Assembly (NCBI GenBank): GCA_024399495.1
Contig: JAKSNY010000001.1
Coordinates: forward strand, 124,001 to 188,000
Source: Paludibacteraceae bacterium
GTDB taxonomy: Bacteria > Bacteroidota > Bacteroidia > Bacteroidales > Paludibacteraceae
DNA: 64,000 nt
Direction of reading: 5' to 3'
Numbering within the stretch: position 1 is the stretch's first letter; every line of letters begins with the position of its first letter. The notes below the pieces were generated by a model, which was not told the origin of the DNA, ran no database searches, and worked only from the letters and a program-made list of their open reading frames with translations. Positions 27,680-36,724 of this stretch are shown here, piece by piece. A program made the translations under genes and the position numbers.

Positions 27680-28903
27680 CTATTCCTGTTTAACGTTGGC
27701 CTTGCTGATTTTTTCTTCTGCAATGGCTTTAGTGATACGTAATTCTTTTACAGATGTTGACGGCACATCGTACATAAAATCCATCATAACGCTTTCTGCA
27801 AGAGACCTTAACCCTCTGGCTCCAAGCTTGAACTCTATTGCCTTGTCAACTATATAGTCAAGGGCTTCATCCTCAAATACAAGTGAAACACCATCCATCT
27901 TGAACAATTTTATGTATTGTTTTGTGATGGCGTTTTTTGGTTCTGTAAGAATACGCCTTAAGGCACTCTTGTCAAGTGGGTCAAGGTGTGTCACGATTGG
28001 AAGCCTTCCTATAATTTCAGGGATTAGTCCGAATGATTTAAGGTCTTGTGGCTGAACATATTGTAACATATTCTCTTTATCAACCTTAACTGTTTTGGCT
28101 GAGGCTCCGTAACCTACTAATCTTGTATTGAGTCTTGCTCCTATTTTCTGTTCTATACCTGAAAACGCACCTCCGCAAATAAACAGGATATTCTGGGTGT
28201 TTACAGGTATCATTTTCTGTTCAGGGTGCTTCCTGCCACCTTGTGGCGGTACATTGACAACAGAGCCTTCCAATAATTTCAGCAGACCTTGTTGCACCCC
28301 CTCTCCACTTACGTCACGTGTAATGGAAGGGTTATCACCCTTACGGGCTATCTTGTCTATCTCATCAATAAATACAATTCCACGCTCCGCAGCCGTTACA
28401 TCATAATCACTTACTTGCAGCAATCTTGTAAGTATGCTCTCAATATCCTCACCTACATATCCTGCTTGCGTAAGAACGGTGGCATCCACAATGGTGAAAG
28501 GCACATTCAGTTTTTTTGCTATTGTCTTGGCAAGCAATGTTTTTCCTGTACCGGTGGAGCCAATCAGTATGATGTTTGATTTTTCAATGTCAACATCATC
28601 ACTGCTTTTCTCCTGAAGCAGCCTTTTATAATGGTTATAGACGGCAACGGACAGACTCTTTTTGGCATCATCTTGCCCTATTACATATCCGTCAAGAAAC
28701 TCTTTAAGTTCCTTAGGCTTCGGCAGTTCAGTAAGTTTTACATCAAATTTTGATTTTTTAGCCAGATGTTCACTTACAATCTCTTGTGCCCGTTCAATAC
28801 AATCGCTGCATATATTGGCATCGGGTCCGTAAATTAGAAACGGAACCTCTTTTTCACTCCTTCCGCAGAAACTGCACCTCTCCTCTTTTTTATTTTGTGG
28901 CAT
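27680..28903 (-). CDS. clpX: ATP-dependent Clp protease ATP-binding subunit ClpX
   Basis: The AAA+ unfoldase of ClpXP, 407 aa. The N-terminal zinc-binding domain uses Cys10, Cys13, Cys32 and Cys35. Walker A is GSTGTGKT, the pore loop GYVG is in [11 protein letters not shown], Walker B is [11 protein letters not shown], and the family loop [15 protein letters not shown] is present. The start lies 5 bp after the clpP stop, the usual clpP-clpX arrangement. Confidence 0.98.
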   Translation of the reverse strand: MPQNKKEERCSFCGRSEKEVPFLIYGPDANICSDCIERAQEIVSEHLAKKSKFDVKLTELPKPKELKEFLDGYVIGQDDAKKSLSVAVYNHYKRLLQEKSSDDVDIEKSNIILIGSTGTGKTLLAKTIAKKLNVPFTIVDATVLTQAGYVGEDIESILTRLLQVSDYDVTAAERGIVFIDEIDKIARKGDNPSITRDVSGEGVQQGLLKLLEGSVVNVPPQGGRKHPEQKMIPVNTQNILFICGGAFSGIEQKIGARLNTRLVGYGASAKTVKVDKENMLQYVQPQDLKSFGLIPEIIGRLPIVTHLDPLDKSALRRILTEPKNAITKQYIKLFKMDGVSLVFEDEALDYIVDKAIEFKLGARGLRSLAESVMMDFMYDVPSTSVKELRITKAIAEEKISKANVKQE

Positions 28904-28908
28904 TACGC

Positions 28909-29586
28909 TTATTTTTTAGGTTTTATAAGGACTTCATCTATCATTCCATACTCCTTGGCTTCCTCTGCTGTCATCCAATGGTCACGGTCAGAGTCTTGCT
29001 CTATTCTCTCGTATGTATTGCCGGAATGTTCTGCAATTATAGAGTAAAGTTCTTTCTTCAGTTTTTGTATCTCACGTGCAGTAATCTCTATATCAGATGC
29101 TTGTCCTTGAGCACCACCCATAGGCTGGTGAATCATTATGCGTGAGTGCTTTAGTGCCGAGCGTTTGCCTTTTGCACCTGCTGTCATAAGCACTGCACCC
29201 ATAGATGCCGCCATACCTGTACAGATTGTAGCAACGTCACTTTGAATAAACTGCATGGTATCATAAATTCCAAGACCGGCATAAACGCTGCCACCTGGTG
29301 TGTTCAGATATATTGAAATATCCTTGCCGGGGTCTGCGGAATCAAGATAAAGTAACTGTGCTTGTATAACATTTGCTGTATAATCATCTATTTGTGTGCC
29401 TAAGAAAATAATACGGTCCATCATAAGGCGTGAGAATACGTCCATTTGTGCTATGTTAAGCTGACGTTCCTCGATAATTGTGGGGTTAATGTAACTGTAG
29501 CCGCTTGTGATTTTCATATAATCATCAAGTGCCAATGAGTTCATACCTAAATGTTTTGTTGCAAAATCTTTAAATTCGTTTCTCAT
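28909..29586 (-). CDS. clpP: ATP-dependent Clp protease proteolytic subunit ClpP
   Basis: The serine peptidase ring of ClpXP, 225 aa including an N-terminal extension of some 30 residues relative to E. coli that probably contains a propeptide. The catalytic triad is Ser128 ([10 protein letters not shown]), His153 (IMIHQP) and Asp202 (DSDRD). The upstream gap holds AU-rich sequence and the cysS terminator, so clpP probably begins its own transcript that continues into clpX and recQ. Trigger factor, often next to clpP in other bacteria, lies 4 kb away on the other strand. Confidence 0.97.
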   Translation of the reverse strand: MRNEFKDFATKHLGMNSLALDDYMKITSGYSYINPTIIEERQLNIAQMDVFSRLMMDRIIFLGTQIDDYTANVIQAQLLYLDSADPGKDISIYLNTPGGSVYAGLGIYDTMQFIQSDVATICTGMAASMGAVLMTAGAKGKRSALKHSRIMIHQPMGGAQGQASDIEITAREIQKLKKELYSIIAEHSGNTYERIEQDSDRDHWMTAEEAKEYGMIDEVLIKPKK

Positions 29587-29667
29587 AATAGTGTTTGTAA
29601 TGTGCTGTAAAGCGGTTTTAACTCAAAAATCAACTAGCAAATGCAAATATAGTACATTTATGCAAAT

Positions 29668-29704
29668 AAAAAAAAGAATTTTCACAAAGAAAATTCTTTT
29701 TTTT
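29668..29704 (-). terminator. terminator of cysS
   Basis: A 16-bp perfect inverted repeat with a 5-nt loop: A8GAATTTTC (29668-29683) and GAAAATTCT8 (29689-29704). T-runs on both strands mean it could stop transcription either way; on the minus strand it follows the cysS stop. Confidence 0.85.
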
Positions 29705-29718
29705 ATTCTAAGGTGTTT

Positions 29719-31191
29719 TTACAAACTCCACTCAAATCCGTCTTTTGTATCCTTTACAGTAAATCCAAGTTCCTGTAATGAGTTACGGATTTTATCGCTT
29801 GTAGCCCAATCTTTGTTCTTCTTTGCATCAAGTCTTATGTTAAGGAGCAAATCTACAGCCTTCTTGTATGCATCTGCACCAACGGAATTGGCTGCATCAC
29901 CATTAAGACGTAATCCCAATATATCCTCAGTCATCAGTTTGAAAGTGTCTTTTAGCTCTGCCAAATCTTCCGATGAAATGGAGGCTTTCCCATCTGCCAC
30001 AGCATTTATTGCCTTAGTAGCGTCAAACAAATGAGATATAACTATAGGTGAATTCAAATCATCATTAAGAGCATCCAAGCACAGCTGACGCAAATTCTTT
30101 ACATCAACAGTTGACTCTGCACTTGGTTTTAGAGTCTGCAAACGGCTGTAAGCCTCTGATAATCTTTGTAATCCCTTTTCAGATGCCTGCAAAGCCTCAT
30201 TGCTGAAATCAACCGTACTACGATAATGAGCCTGCAATATAAAGAAACGGATTGTCATAGGGCTATATGCCTGACTAAGCAGTTTATGGCTGCCTGTAAA
30301 GAACTCATCCAAAGTTATAAAATTGCCTAAGGATTTCCCCATCTTCTGCCCGTTGATGGTTATCATGTTATTGTGCATCCAATAATGCACACTTTGGTGT
30401 CCAAGTGCCGCAGTGGATTGTGCAATCTCGCACTCATGATGCGGGAACACAAGGTCCATACCACCTCCATGTATATCAAACTCCTGTCCTAAATATTTGG
30501 TGCCCATAGTGGAACACTCCAAGTGCCAACCTGGGAAACCATCACTCCATGGTGAAGGCCAACGCATAATATGCTCAGGTTGAGCCTTTTTCCAAAGTGC
30601 AAAATCAAGCGGACAGTGTTTCTCCTGCTGACCGTCAAGTTCCCGTGTAGTTTCTAAAAGGTCATCAATGTTTCTGCCTGAAAGTTGTCCGTAATGATGG
30701 TCTTTATTATACTTCTTTACATCAAAATATACTGAGCCTTCACTTATATAGGCATACCCTGAATCCATAATTTTTTTAACAAACTCTATCTGCTCTATTA
30801 TATGCCCCGATGCGTGAGGCTCAATGGAAGGGGGTAACACATTAAGAGCCTCCATAGCCTTATGATACCTATTAAGATAGTATTGCACCACCTCCATCGG
30901 CTCTTTCTGCTCAAGTCTTGCCTTTTTGGCTATTTTGTCCTCTCCCTCGTCAGCATCGTGTTCCAAATGCCCCACATCAGTTATATTACGGACATAACGC
31001 ACTTTGTAGCCTAAAAACTGTAGATAACGGAATAGCAAATCAAAAGTAATGGCAGGACGTGCATGACCCAGATGTCCGTCTCCATAGACTGTAGGTCCGC
31101 ACACATACATGCCCACATACGGTTCATGCAATGGTACAAACTGCTCCTTTTTCCTACTTAATGTGTTGTGAATAAATAATTTATGTTCCAT
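29719..31191 (-). CDS. cysS: cysteinyl-tRNA synthetase
   Basis: A class Ia synthetase of normal length (490 aa) that charges tRNA-Cys. The HIGH motif appears as DGHLGHARP, the KMSKS loop as [10 protein letters not shown], and zinc ligands include Cys31 (CGPTVYG) and WHLECSTMG with HHECEIAQ. The C-terminal helical anticodon-binding domain ends in the expected short tail. It is followed by its own terminator; the MFS transporter gene lies 72 bp upstream on the same strand. Confidence 0.98.
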   Translation of the reverse strand: MEHKLFIHNTLSRKKEQFVPLHEPYVGMYVCGPTVYGDGHLGHARPAITFDLLFRYLQFLGYKVRYVRNITDVGHLEHDADEGEDKIAKKARLEQKEPMEVVQYYLNRYHKAMEALNVLPPSIEPHASGHIIEQIEFVKKIMDSGYAYISEGSVYFDVKKYNKDHHYGQLSGRNIDDLLETTRELDGQQEKHCPLDFALWKKAQPEHIMRWPSPWSDGFPGWHLECSTMGTKYLGQEFDIHGGGMDLVFPHHECEIAQSTAALGHQSVHYWMHNNMITINGQKMGKSLGNFITLDEFFTGSHKLLSQAYSPMTIRFFILQAHYRSTVDFSNEALQASEKGLQRLSEAYSRLQTLKPSAESTVDVKNLRQLCLDALNDDLNSPIVISHLFDATKAINAVADGKASISSEDLAELKDTFKLMTEDILGLRLNGDAANSVGADAYKKAVDLLLNIRLDAKKNKDWATSDKIRNSLQELGFTVKDTKDGFEWSL

Positions 31192-31263
31192 ATAAAATCT
31201 TATAACATAATATGTTCCAGTGCAAAAGTAACCATAATTTATGTTACCACAAAATAAAAATCA

Positions 31264-32433
31264 CTATATTTTATGTTTGTCGTAACTGTTACGGGCATAT
31301 AATATGAACCATGCCACACCTATGGCGTTCACTATGCAAGACATCCAAAATGCCAACTGGTAGCCAAATGCCTCCGCTACAACTCCACCTAATAAAATTC
31401 CTATTCCAACACCGCTATCCCAAGAGATAAGGAATGTGGAATTAGCGGTACCACGCTTGTTTTTATGAGCGAGATTAATAAACATATTCTGAAGAGCAGG
31501 GAACATGTGTCCGTTCCCAAGTCCTATAATGACAGCACTTGCATAGTAAGCGTACTCATTATGCACACCGGCAAATAATGTATAACCCATAAGGGAGACA
31601 ATCATTCCCATAATGGCATTCCTAACAACTTTCCCACTTCTTAAGCTGTGGGCTCCTGTCAGTCTTGATAATATAAGACCTGCCGACAACAACGCAAAAT
31701 AGAGTGCAGTTCCACTTGTTATGTCAAGTTCCTCCTTGCCATATATGGCAAGATATGTGGAGACCACACTATAAGAGAATCCAAAACAGAACATCACAAT
31801 AGCCTCACTCCACGCAGGTAGCAGGAAGAAATGGTCCATGGACAATTTGGAATGATGCCTTACAAGAGGTTTTGACGGCAAATCAACAGTACAATTTATT
31901 ATGAGACCTATCAGGGCAATGACTAAAGACAAGGCAAACAACAATTTATAACTATCTGTAAATTGGAGCACATAGATTGCTATTGTAGGACCTATCGCCG
32001 TGGCTATATTGTTGCTTAAACCATAGTACCCTATACCCTCCGCCCTACGTGAAGATGGCAGCACATCTATGGCGGTAGTGCTGCTTGCCACCGTTGTAGC
32101 TCCAAATGGGGCTCCATGTAGCGTTCTTACTATTGCAAAAAGCACCAAAGAACCGGCAGCCAAATATCCCGCAAAAAACAGGGCAAAAACACTGTAACAA
32201 ATAAGGAGTACCGCTTTCCTTGGAAAACTGTCAACTATATATCCGCTAAACGGTCTGGCAAGGAGCGTTGTAATGATATAACCGGACAAGACTATACCTA
32301 TGGTCTGTTTATTAGCCCCAAATGTATCACTAAGATACAAGGGAAGAAGAGGCATAAGCAGCATAAAGGAGAGGAACAACATAAAGTTTGCCACCCACAC
32401 CTTAGTATAATTCTTATTCCACAGTTTATCCAT
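31264..32433 (-). CDS. major facilitator superfamily transporter
   Basis: About 389 aa with twelve predicted membrane helices. The loop 2-3 signature appears as ARPFSGYIVDSFPRKAV, characteristic of drug-efflux-type MFS proteins. I prefer the ATG at 32433 (MDKLWNKNYTKVW, a common family start); ATGs at 32439 and 32451 would add 2 or 6 residues. The substrate is unknown. It sits between the tRNA-Ala gene and cysS on the same strand. Confidence 0.88.
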   Translation of the reverse strand: MDKLWNKNYTKVWVANFMLFLSFMLLMPLLPLYLSDTFGANKQTIGIVLSGYIITTLLARPFSGYIVDSFPRKAVLLICYSVFALFFAGYLAAGSLVLFAIVRTLHGAPFGATTVASSTTAIDVLPSSRRAEGIGYYGLSNNIATAIGPTIAIYVLQFTDSYKLLFALSLVIALIGLIINCTVDLPSKPLVRHHSKLSMDHFFLLPAWSEAIVMFCFGFSYSVVSTYLAIYGKEELDITSGTALYFALLSAGLILSRLTGAHSLRSGKVVRNAIMGMIVSLMGYTLFAGVHNEYAYYASAVIIGLGNGHMFPALQNMFINLAHKNKRGTANSTFLISWDSGVGIGILLGGVVAEAFGYQLAFWMSCIVNAIGVAWFILYARNSYDKHKI

Positions 32434-32481
32434 AGGCATTATGAAAATCAAAACTTAGGAATCTCAGACCCCTAAGTTTTG

Positions 32482-32554
32482 TGGAGAATATGGGACTCGA
32501 ACCCACCACCTTTAGATTGCGAACCTAACGCTCTACCAGATGAGCTAATTCCCC
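32482..32554 (-). tRNA. tRNA-Ala (anticodon CGC)
   Basis: A 73-nt cloverleaf. The acceptor GGGGAAT pairs with ATTCTCC and contains the G3-U70 pair that marks alanine tRNAs. The anticodon stem TTAGG/TCTAA holds loop TTCGCAA, so the anticodon is CGC (reads GCG). The T arm is GTGGG-TTCGAGT-CCCAT. CCA is not encoded. Its first 10 nt also form the last codons and stop of the upstream C_GCAxxG protein. Confidence 0.93.
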
Positions 32555-32982
32555 AACATATCGTATAATTTTCCCGTAACGTCAGCCACTATCTTCACAC
32601 ATATATCCTGATGATGTGAACGCTGCTGAACGTGTTCAGGATTTGAGTATTTAATAAGGAGTTCATTACACTGCGATGTTCCGAAAGTCTCCTCAACCTT
32701 GCGGTTAAGCTCACGCACCTTACTATATACGGCAAGTTTTCCGTCCATATCATCCGGACGGTCATAACCCTTAGCCATTCCAAGTATCATAAAAGCGCCT
32801 GTAACTGCTCCACATTTCTGACGTAAACGCCCCATACCACCACCAAATGTGCCTGATATGCGTTTAGCCACCATCGGGTCAAGCTTTACACGCTCTGCAA
32901 ATGCCAAAACCACAGATTGTGAGCAGGCATATCCCTCCTTAAAATAGGATACTGCTAAATTTATGGTTTCTTCTCTATTCAT
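32545..32982 (-). CDS. C_GCAxxG_C_C family protein
   Basis: A 145-aa redox-type protein of the family named for its conserved cysteines. Cys20 (GYACSQSVVLAFAE), the CGAVTGAFMILG segment, Cys104 (TSQCNELL) and Cys127 near the C-terminus are in place, along with GTFGGGMGRLRQ. Some relatives occur as domains beside oxidoreductases; the function is undefined, and metal or iron-sulfur binding is plausible. The TAG stop lies inside the 5' acceptor strand of the following tRNA-Ala, so RNase P cleavage would remove the end of this message. Confidence 0.88.
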   Translation of the reverse strand: MNREETINLAVSYFKEGYACSQSVVLAFAERVKLDPMVAKRISGTFGGGMGRLRQKCGAVTGAFMILGMAKGYDRPDDMDGKLAVYSKVRELNRKVEETFGTSQCNELLIKYSNPEHVQQRSHHQDICVKIVADVTGKLYDMLGN

Positions 32983-33030
32983 AATATAATTACTCGTTTC
33001 TCTCGTAATAGGGTCAAGGATTTTTCTTAA

Positions 33031-33333
33031 CTAAACCTCATAATCCATACAAGTCCTTGATAATGTGAACGGCCTTACCTTTGTGTTTGCAACCTCTACA
33101 TGGAGCGGATTTACGGAATATGACTTCAGTGCATCATAATCAGTAAAAGTGGAATCAAGCATCACATCTGCATTTGATGTCTCCAGCCCATCAATATTCA
33201 CTTTAATCTCCACTATGTTAGGAACTTTCCCTTTAAGACCTTCAAGACCTGCCTTTATCTCCTTCTTCACCCTGTTTTTCTCATCGGGGGTCAAAGAGTC
33301 AGACAATTTCCAAAGAATAACGTGTTTTACCAT
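33031..33333 (-). CDS. Dabb family protein (stress-responsive A/B barrel)
   Basis: A 100-aa dimeric alpha/beta-barrel protein. It begins MVKHVILWKLSD and includes KGKVPNIVEIKVNIDG, DVMLDSTFTDYDALKSY and HVEVANTKVRPF, all typical of the Dabb family. Members range from plant stress proteins to small bacterial enzymes or monooxygenase-like folds; the reaction here is unknown. A longer frame exists, but the ATG at 33333 fits the family N-terminus. Confidence 0.9.
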   Translation of the reverse strand: MVKHVILWKLSDSLTPDEKNRVKKEIKAGLEGLKGKVPNIVEIKVNIDGLETSNADVMLDSTFTDYDALKSYSVNPLHVEVANTKVRPFTLSRTCMDYEV

Positions 33334-33391
33334 AAAATTGTAATAATTGCGACTGCAAATGTACAAATAAAAAATTATTTTACGTTAATAT

Positions 33392-33422
33392 TTTGTGAAA
33401 TAAAAAAAGTGTCTTATCTTTG
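33392..33422 (+). promoter_or_regulatory. promoter of tRNA-Leu
   Basis: TTTG (33392-33395) and TATCTTTG (33415-33422), 19-bp spacer, ending 9 nt before the mature tRNA. Confidence 0.7.
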
Positions 33423-33431
33423 CAGTCCCTT

Positions 33432-33513
33432 GCGGATGTGGCGTAATTGGTAGCCGCGCTAGACTTAGGATCTAGTGTCTTGCGACGTGTGGGTTCGAGT
33501 CCCGTCATCCGCA
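33432..33513 (+). tRNA. tRNA-Leu (anticodon TAG)
   Basis: An 82-nt tRNA with a long variable arm. Acceptor GCGGATG/CATCCGC is perfect; anticodon stem CTAGA/TCTAG encloses CTTAGGA, giving anticodon TAG (reads CUN). The T loop is TTCGAGT. CCA is not encoded. Confidence 0.95.
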
Positions 33514-33515
33514 CA

Positions 33516-33549
33516 AATAGAAGGAGCCCATTTTAGGGTTCCTTCTATT
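33516..33549 (+). terminator. hairpin after tRNA-Leu
   Basis: AATAGAAGGAGCCC (33516-33529) pairs with GGGTTCCTTCTATT (33536-33549) over 14 bp with one G-U; the loop is 6 nt. There is no T-run afterwards, so it may act as a processing or stability hairpin rather than a classical terminator. Confidence 0.6.
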
Positions 33550-33583
33550 CGTAAAACATTGACTATTTAAATTTTTAATTATC

Positions 33584-33601
33584 AATTTTCAACTTTCAAT
33601 T
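33584..33601 (+). repeat. short heptamer repeat before trigger factor
   Basis: AATTTTC, AACTTTC, AATT: the same units as at 20650 and 39152. It ends about 5 nt before the tig ATG. Confidence 0.7.
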
Positions 33602-33605
33602 GATT

Positions 33606-34958
33606 ATGAACGTACTTCAAAACAACTCCGATGCAGTGAATGCTACCCTTACGGTAACAGTAACACCAGCCGACTACACAGAGAAGGTAGAAAAAGCCAT
33701 TAAGGATTACAGAAAAAAGGCAGTTATGCCAGGCTTCCGTCCAGGAACAGTGCCTGCCAGCCTTATTAAGCGTAAATTTGGTGAGGCTTTTCTAGCCGAA
33801 GAAGTGAATAAACTGATTTCAGAGGCTCTATACAAGCACATCACAGATAATAAATTGGATATATTGGGAGAACCCCTACCTACAATAGATTTCCCTACAC
33901 CTGATTTAAAGGAAGGAGAGGAATTCAATTTCTCCTTTGACATAGCAATAGCACCTGCAATAGAGGTTTCTCTATCTAAAAAGAATAAAGTTACATACTA
34001 CACCATAGATGTTGACAAAAAGATGATAGACCAACAGACCGCATCGTACAGAGGCAGATTTGGTAAGTATGTAAAGGCAGAAGAAACAGGTGAAAAAGAT
34101 GTAATTAAGGGTAAATTGGTGGAATTGGATGACAATGGGTCTGTAAAAGACGGTGGCGTAAATGTTGAAAGTGCCATGATAAGTCCTAATTACATGAAAA
34201 AGGACGAAGAAAAGAAAAAATGTTATGGCAAAAAAGTAGGTGAAAGTTTTGACTTTAACCCATTTGGTGCATTTGGCGGCAGCGAAGTTGAATTGGCATC
34301 TCTGCTTAAAATGGACAAGGAGAAGGCTAAGGAATTCAAATCCGACTGTCGTTTTACAGTTGAGGAAATCACCCGTTTTGCAGAGGCTGAGATGAATCAG
34401 GAGTTTTTTGACGAGTGCTTTGGTAAAGACACCGTAAAGAGTGCCGAAGAGTTTGAGGCAAAGATTAAATCTGAACTTGCAAACCAATTTGTGGCAGACA
34501 GCGATATCAAGTTTATACTTGACATGCGAGCCCTTGTACTTGACGGACTTAAAGACGTAAAATTCCCAGAAGCATTCCTTAAACGTTGGCTTAAAGAGCA
34601 GAATAAGGAGATGACTGACGAGAAAATTGACAGTGAATTCTCCAAAATGCTTGATGACCTTAAATGGCAACTGTTTAAGGATAAAATTGCCAAGGAATCG
34701 GACGTTAAGATAGAGGAGGCTGACATTAAAGAGGTTGCAAAAAGACAGGCTAAAGCTCAATTTGCACAATATGGAATGCTAAGCATACCCGATGAGTACC
34801 TTGAGAACTATGTTAAGGAGATGTTGCAGAATAAAGACGGCAGAAAGAATGTGGCGGAACGTGCCATAGAGGATAAAGTTATGGCTATCCTTAAAGAAAA
34901 GGTTACTATTACAGGCAAAAACGTAAGTTTTGAAGAGTTCAACAAATTCTTCAAATAA
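33606..34958 (+). CDS. tig: trigger factor (ribosome-associated chaperone)
   Basis: 450 aa. The N-terminal ribosome-binding domain contains the loop MPGFRPGTVP in place of the classic GFRxGxxP signature. A PPIase-like middle region (about 150-235) is degenerate, as often in Bacteroidota, and a C-terminal helical substrate cradle follows. It assists folding of new proteins at the ribosome exit. I chose the ATG at 33606 (MNVLQNNSDAVN) over an in-frame TTG at 33600. It is preceded by a heptamer repeat and followed by the tRNA-Glu promoter. Confidence 0.95.
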   Translation: MNVLQNNSDAVNATLTVTVTPADYTEKVEKAIKDYRKKAVMPGFRPGTVPASLIKRKFGEAFLAEEVNKLISEALYKHITDNKLDILGEPLPTIDFPTPDLKEGEEFNFSFDIAIAPAIEVSLSKKNKVTYYTIDVDKKMIDQQTASYRGRFGKYVKAEETGEKDVIKGKLVELDDNGSVKDGGVNVESAMISPNYMKKDEEKKKCYGKKVGESFDFNPFGAFGGSEVELASLLKMDKEKAKEFKSDCRFTVEEITRFAEAEMNQEFFDECFGKDTVKSAEEFEAKIKSELANQFVADSDIKFILDMRALVLDGLKDVKFPEAFLKRWLKEQNKEMTDEKIDSEFSKMLDDLKWQLFKDKIAKESDVKIEEADIKEVAKRQAKAQFAQYGMLSIPDEYLENYVKEMLQNKDGRKNVAERAIEDKVMAILKEKVTITGKNVSFEEFNKFFK

Positions 34959-34974
34959 CTGTCAATAAAAAAAA

Positions 34975-35006
34975 TTTGCATATATAAAAAATATGCTTTA
35001 AATTTG
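34975..35006 (+). promoter_or_regulatory. promoter of tRNA-Glu (and possibly nadB)
   Basis: TTTG (34975-34978) and TAAATTTG (34999-35006) with a 20-bp spacer. Confidence 0.65.
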
Positions 35007-35028
35007 CACCGCAAAATTAAACGTAGAT

Positions 35029-35101
35029 GGCGCATTCGTCTAGTGGCCTAGGACACCGCCCTCTCACGGCGAAAACCCGGGTTCGACTCCCGGTTGCGCT
35101 A
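35029..35101 (+). tRNA. tRNA-Glu (anticodon CTC)
   Basis: A 73-nt cloverleaf closely following the E. coli tRNA-Glu layout (TTCGTCTAGTGGCC, ACACCGCC, GGTTCGACTCCC). The anticodon loop CTCTCAC gives CTC. Oddities: the first acceptor pair is G-U, the seventh is T-T, and C27-A43 in the anticodon stem is a mismatch. CCA is not encoded. Confidence 0.92.
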
Positions 35102-35108
35102 CGTAAGT

Positions 35109-35137
35109 AAGGTTGGAATGTTGGTTCCAACCTTTTT
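35109..35137 (+). terminator. terminator between tRNA-Glu and nadB
   Basis: AAGGTTGGAA (35109-35118) and TTCCAACCTT (35125-35134) form a perfect 10-bp stem followed by Ts. Only 15 nt remain before the nadB ATG. Confidence 0.85.
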
Positions 35138-35152
35138 ATTAAATACATAACT

Positions 35153-36724
35153 ATGGTACGCAAATTTGATTTTTTGGTTATCGGCAGCGGTATTGCCGGT
35201 ATGAGTTTTGCACTTAAAGTAGCCGATAAGGGCAAGGTGGCAATACTTTGCAAAACAAAACTTGAAGAGGCTAACACAAATCTTGCCCAAGGTGGTATAG
35301 CCTCTGTAACTAAACTTACAGATAAGTTTGAGAATCATGTGAATGACACTCTTATTGCAGGTGATGGTGCCTGTGATGAGGCAGTAGTACGTATGGTTAT
35401 AGAGAATGCCCCCTCACAAATACAGGAACTTGTGCATTGGGGTGTTGATTTTGATAAGGATGAAAAAGGGAATTTTGACCTTCATAAAGAGGGCGGACAC
35501 TCTGATTTTCGCATACTTCACCATAAGGACAGCACAGGTGCGGAGATTCAGCACTCACTTGTAAAACGCATTCAGGAGCATCCTAACATAGAGGTTTTTG
35601 AGAACTATTTTGCAATAGATATAATTACACAACACCATCTGGGGCAACTTGTAAAGCATACTACCCCAAATATAGAGTGCTATGGTGTGTATGTTCTTAA
35701 TCCTAAAACACGCAGGGTGCATACATTTCTCTCTAAGGTAACTATGATGGCAACTGGTGGCATAGGGCAGATTTACCAAACCACCACCAATCCTTCAATT
35801 GCTACCGGCGATGGTATCTCTATGGTTTACAGGGCTAAAGGTATAGTTAAGGATATGGAGTTTGTGCAGTTCCACCCCACAAGCCTATATAATCCCTCTG
35901 AGCGTCCTTCTTTCTTAATTACAGAGGCAATGCGCGGATATGGAGCGGTATTAAGAAATAGAAAGGGTGAGGAGTTTATGTACAAGTATGATAAGAGAGG
36001 TTCTCTTGCTCCACGTGATATAGTGGCACGTAGCATAGATACAGAGATGAAACTTGCAGGTTGTGATTATGTATATCTTGATGTAACACATAAGCCTGCT
36101 GAGGAGACAAAAGAGCATTTCCCAATGATTTATGATAAGTGCCTGAGTTTAGGTATTGACATTACTAAGGACTATATACCTGTAGTGCCTGCAGCACACT
36201 ATCTGTGCGGTGGCATTAAGGTGGATATGAACGCCCGCACCACAATCAATCACTTGTATGCGGCAGGAGAATGCTCATGCACCGGACTGCATGGGGCAAA
36301 CCGTCTTGCATCAAACTCACTGCTTGAAGCCATTGTGTATGCTGATAAGGCGGCAAAAGATTCTCTTAAAATTATAGATAGCATAAAAATCAACGATGAT
36401 GTGCCGCTATGGAATGATGCAGGCACAAGTCTTAATGAGGAGATGGTTCTTATTACCCAAAGTGAGAAGGAGGTTGGTCAGATTATGAGTAATTATGTTG
36501 GCATTGTGCGTTCAAATCTGAGATTAAAACGTGCATTTGACCGTCTTGAAATTCTGTATAAGGAGACCGAAGACCTGTTTGACCGTTCTGTAGTTACAAA
36601 AGAGATATGTGAGTTGCGTAACATTATAAATGCAGGCTATTTGGTTATAAAGATGGCTATGGAACGCAAAGAGAGCCGTGGGCTACACTATACAATAGAT
36701 TATCCAACTAAAATAGAATGTTAG
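35153..36724 (+). CDS. nadB: L-aspartate oxidase
   Basis: Oxidises L-aspartate to iminoaspartate, the first step of de novo NAD synthesis. The 523-aa flavoprotein has the FAD Rossmann motif VIGSGIAGMSFALKVA, LAQGGIASV, the active-site region FVQFHPTSLY, the family motif AGECSCTGLHGANRLASNSL and a C-terminal helical domain. nadA and nadC are not in the window. A terminator stands directly upstream, so expression probably depends on read-through from the tRNA-Glu promoter or an unseen promoter. The stop overlaps the next gene by 7 bp. Confidence 0.97.
   Translation: MVRKFDFLVIGSGIAGMSFALKVADKGKVAILCKTKLEEANTNLAQGGIASVTKLTDKFENHVNDTLIAGDGACDEAVVRMVIENAPSQIQELVHWGVDFDKDEKGNFDLHKEGGHSDFRILHHKDSTGAEIQHSLVKRIQEHPNIEVFENYFAIDIITQHHLGQLVKHTTPNIECYGVYVLNPKTRRVHTFLSKVTMMATGGIGQIYQTTTNPSIATGDGISMVYRAKGIVKDMEFVQFHPTSLYNPSERPSFLITEAMRGYGAVLRNRKGEEFMYKYDKRGSLAPRDIVARSIDTEMKLAGCDYVYLDVTHKPAEETKEHFPMIYDKCLSLGIDITKDYIPVVPAAHYLCGGIKVDMNARTTINHLYAAGECSCTGLHGANRLASNSLLEAIVYADKAAKDSLKIIDSIKINDDVPLWNDAGTSLNEEMVLITQSEKEVGQIMSNYVGIVRSNLRLKRAFDRLEILYKETEDLFDRSVVTKEICELRNIINAGYLVIKMAMERKESRGLHYTIDYPTKIEC

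Noticed and set aside
33972..34769. 265-codon open frame antisense to trigger factor
   Set aside because: It lies fully inside tig, which has clear family motifs. The composition (rich in Phe, Cys, Leu, His) is that of an antisense frame of a Lys/Glu-rich gene.
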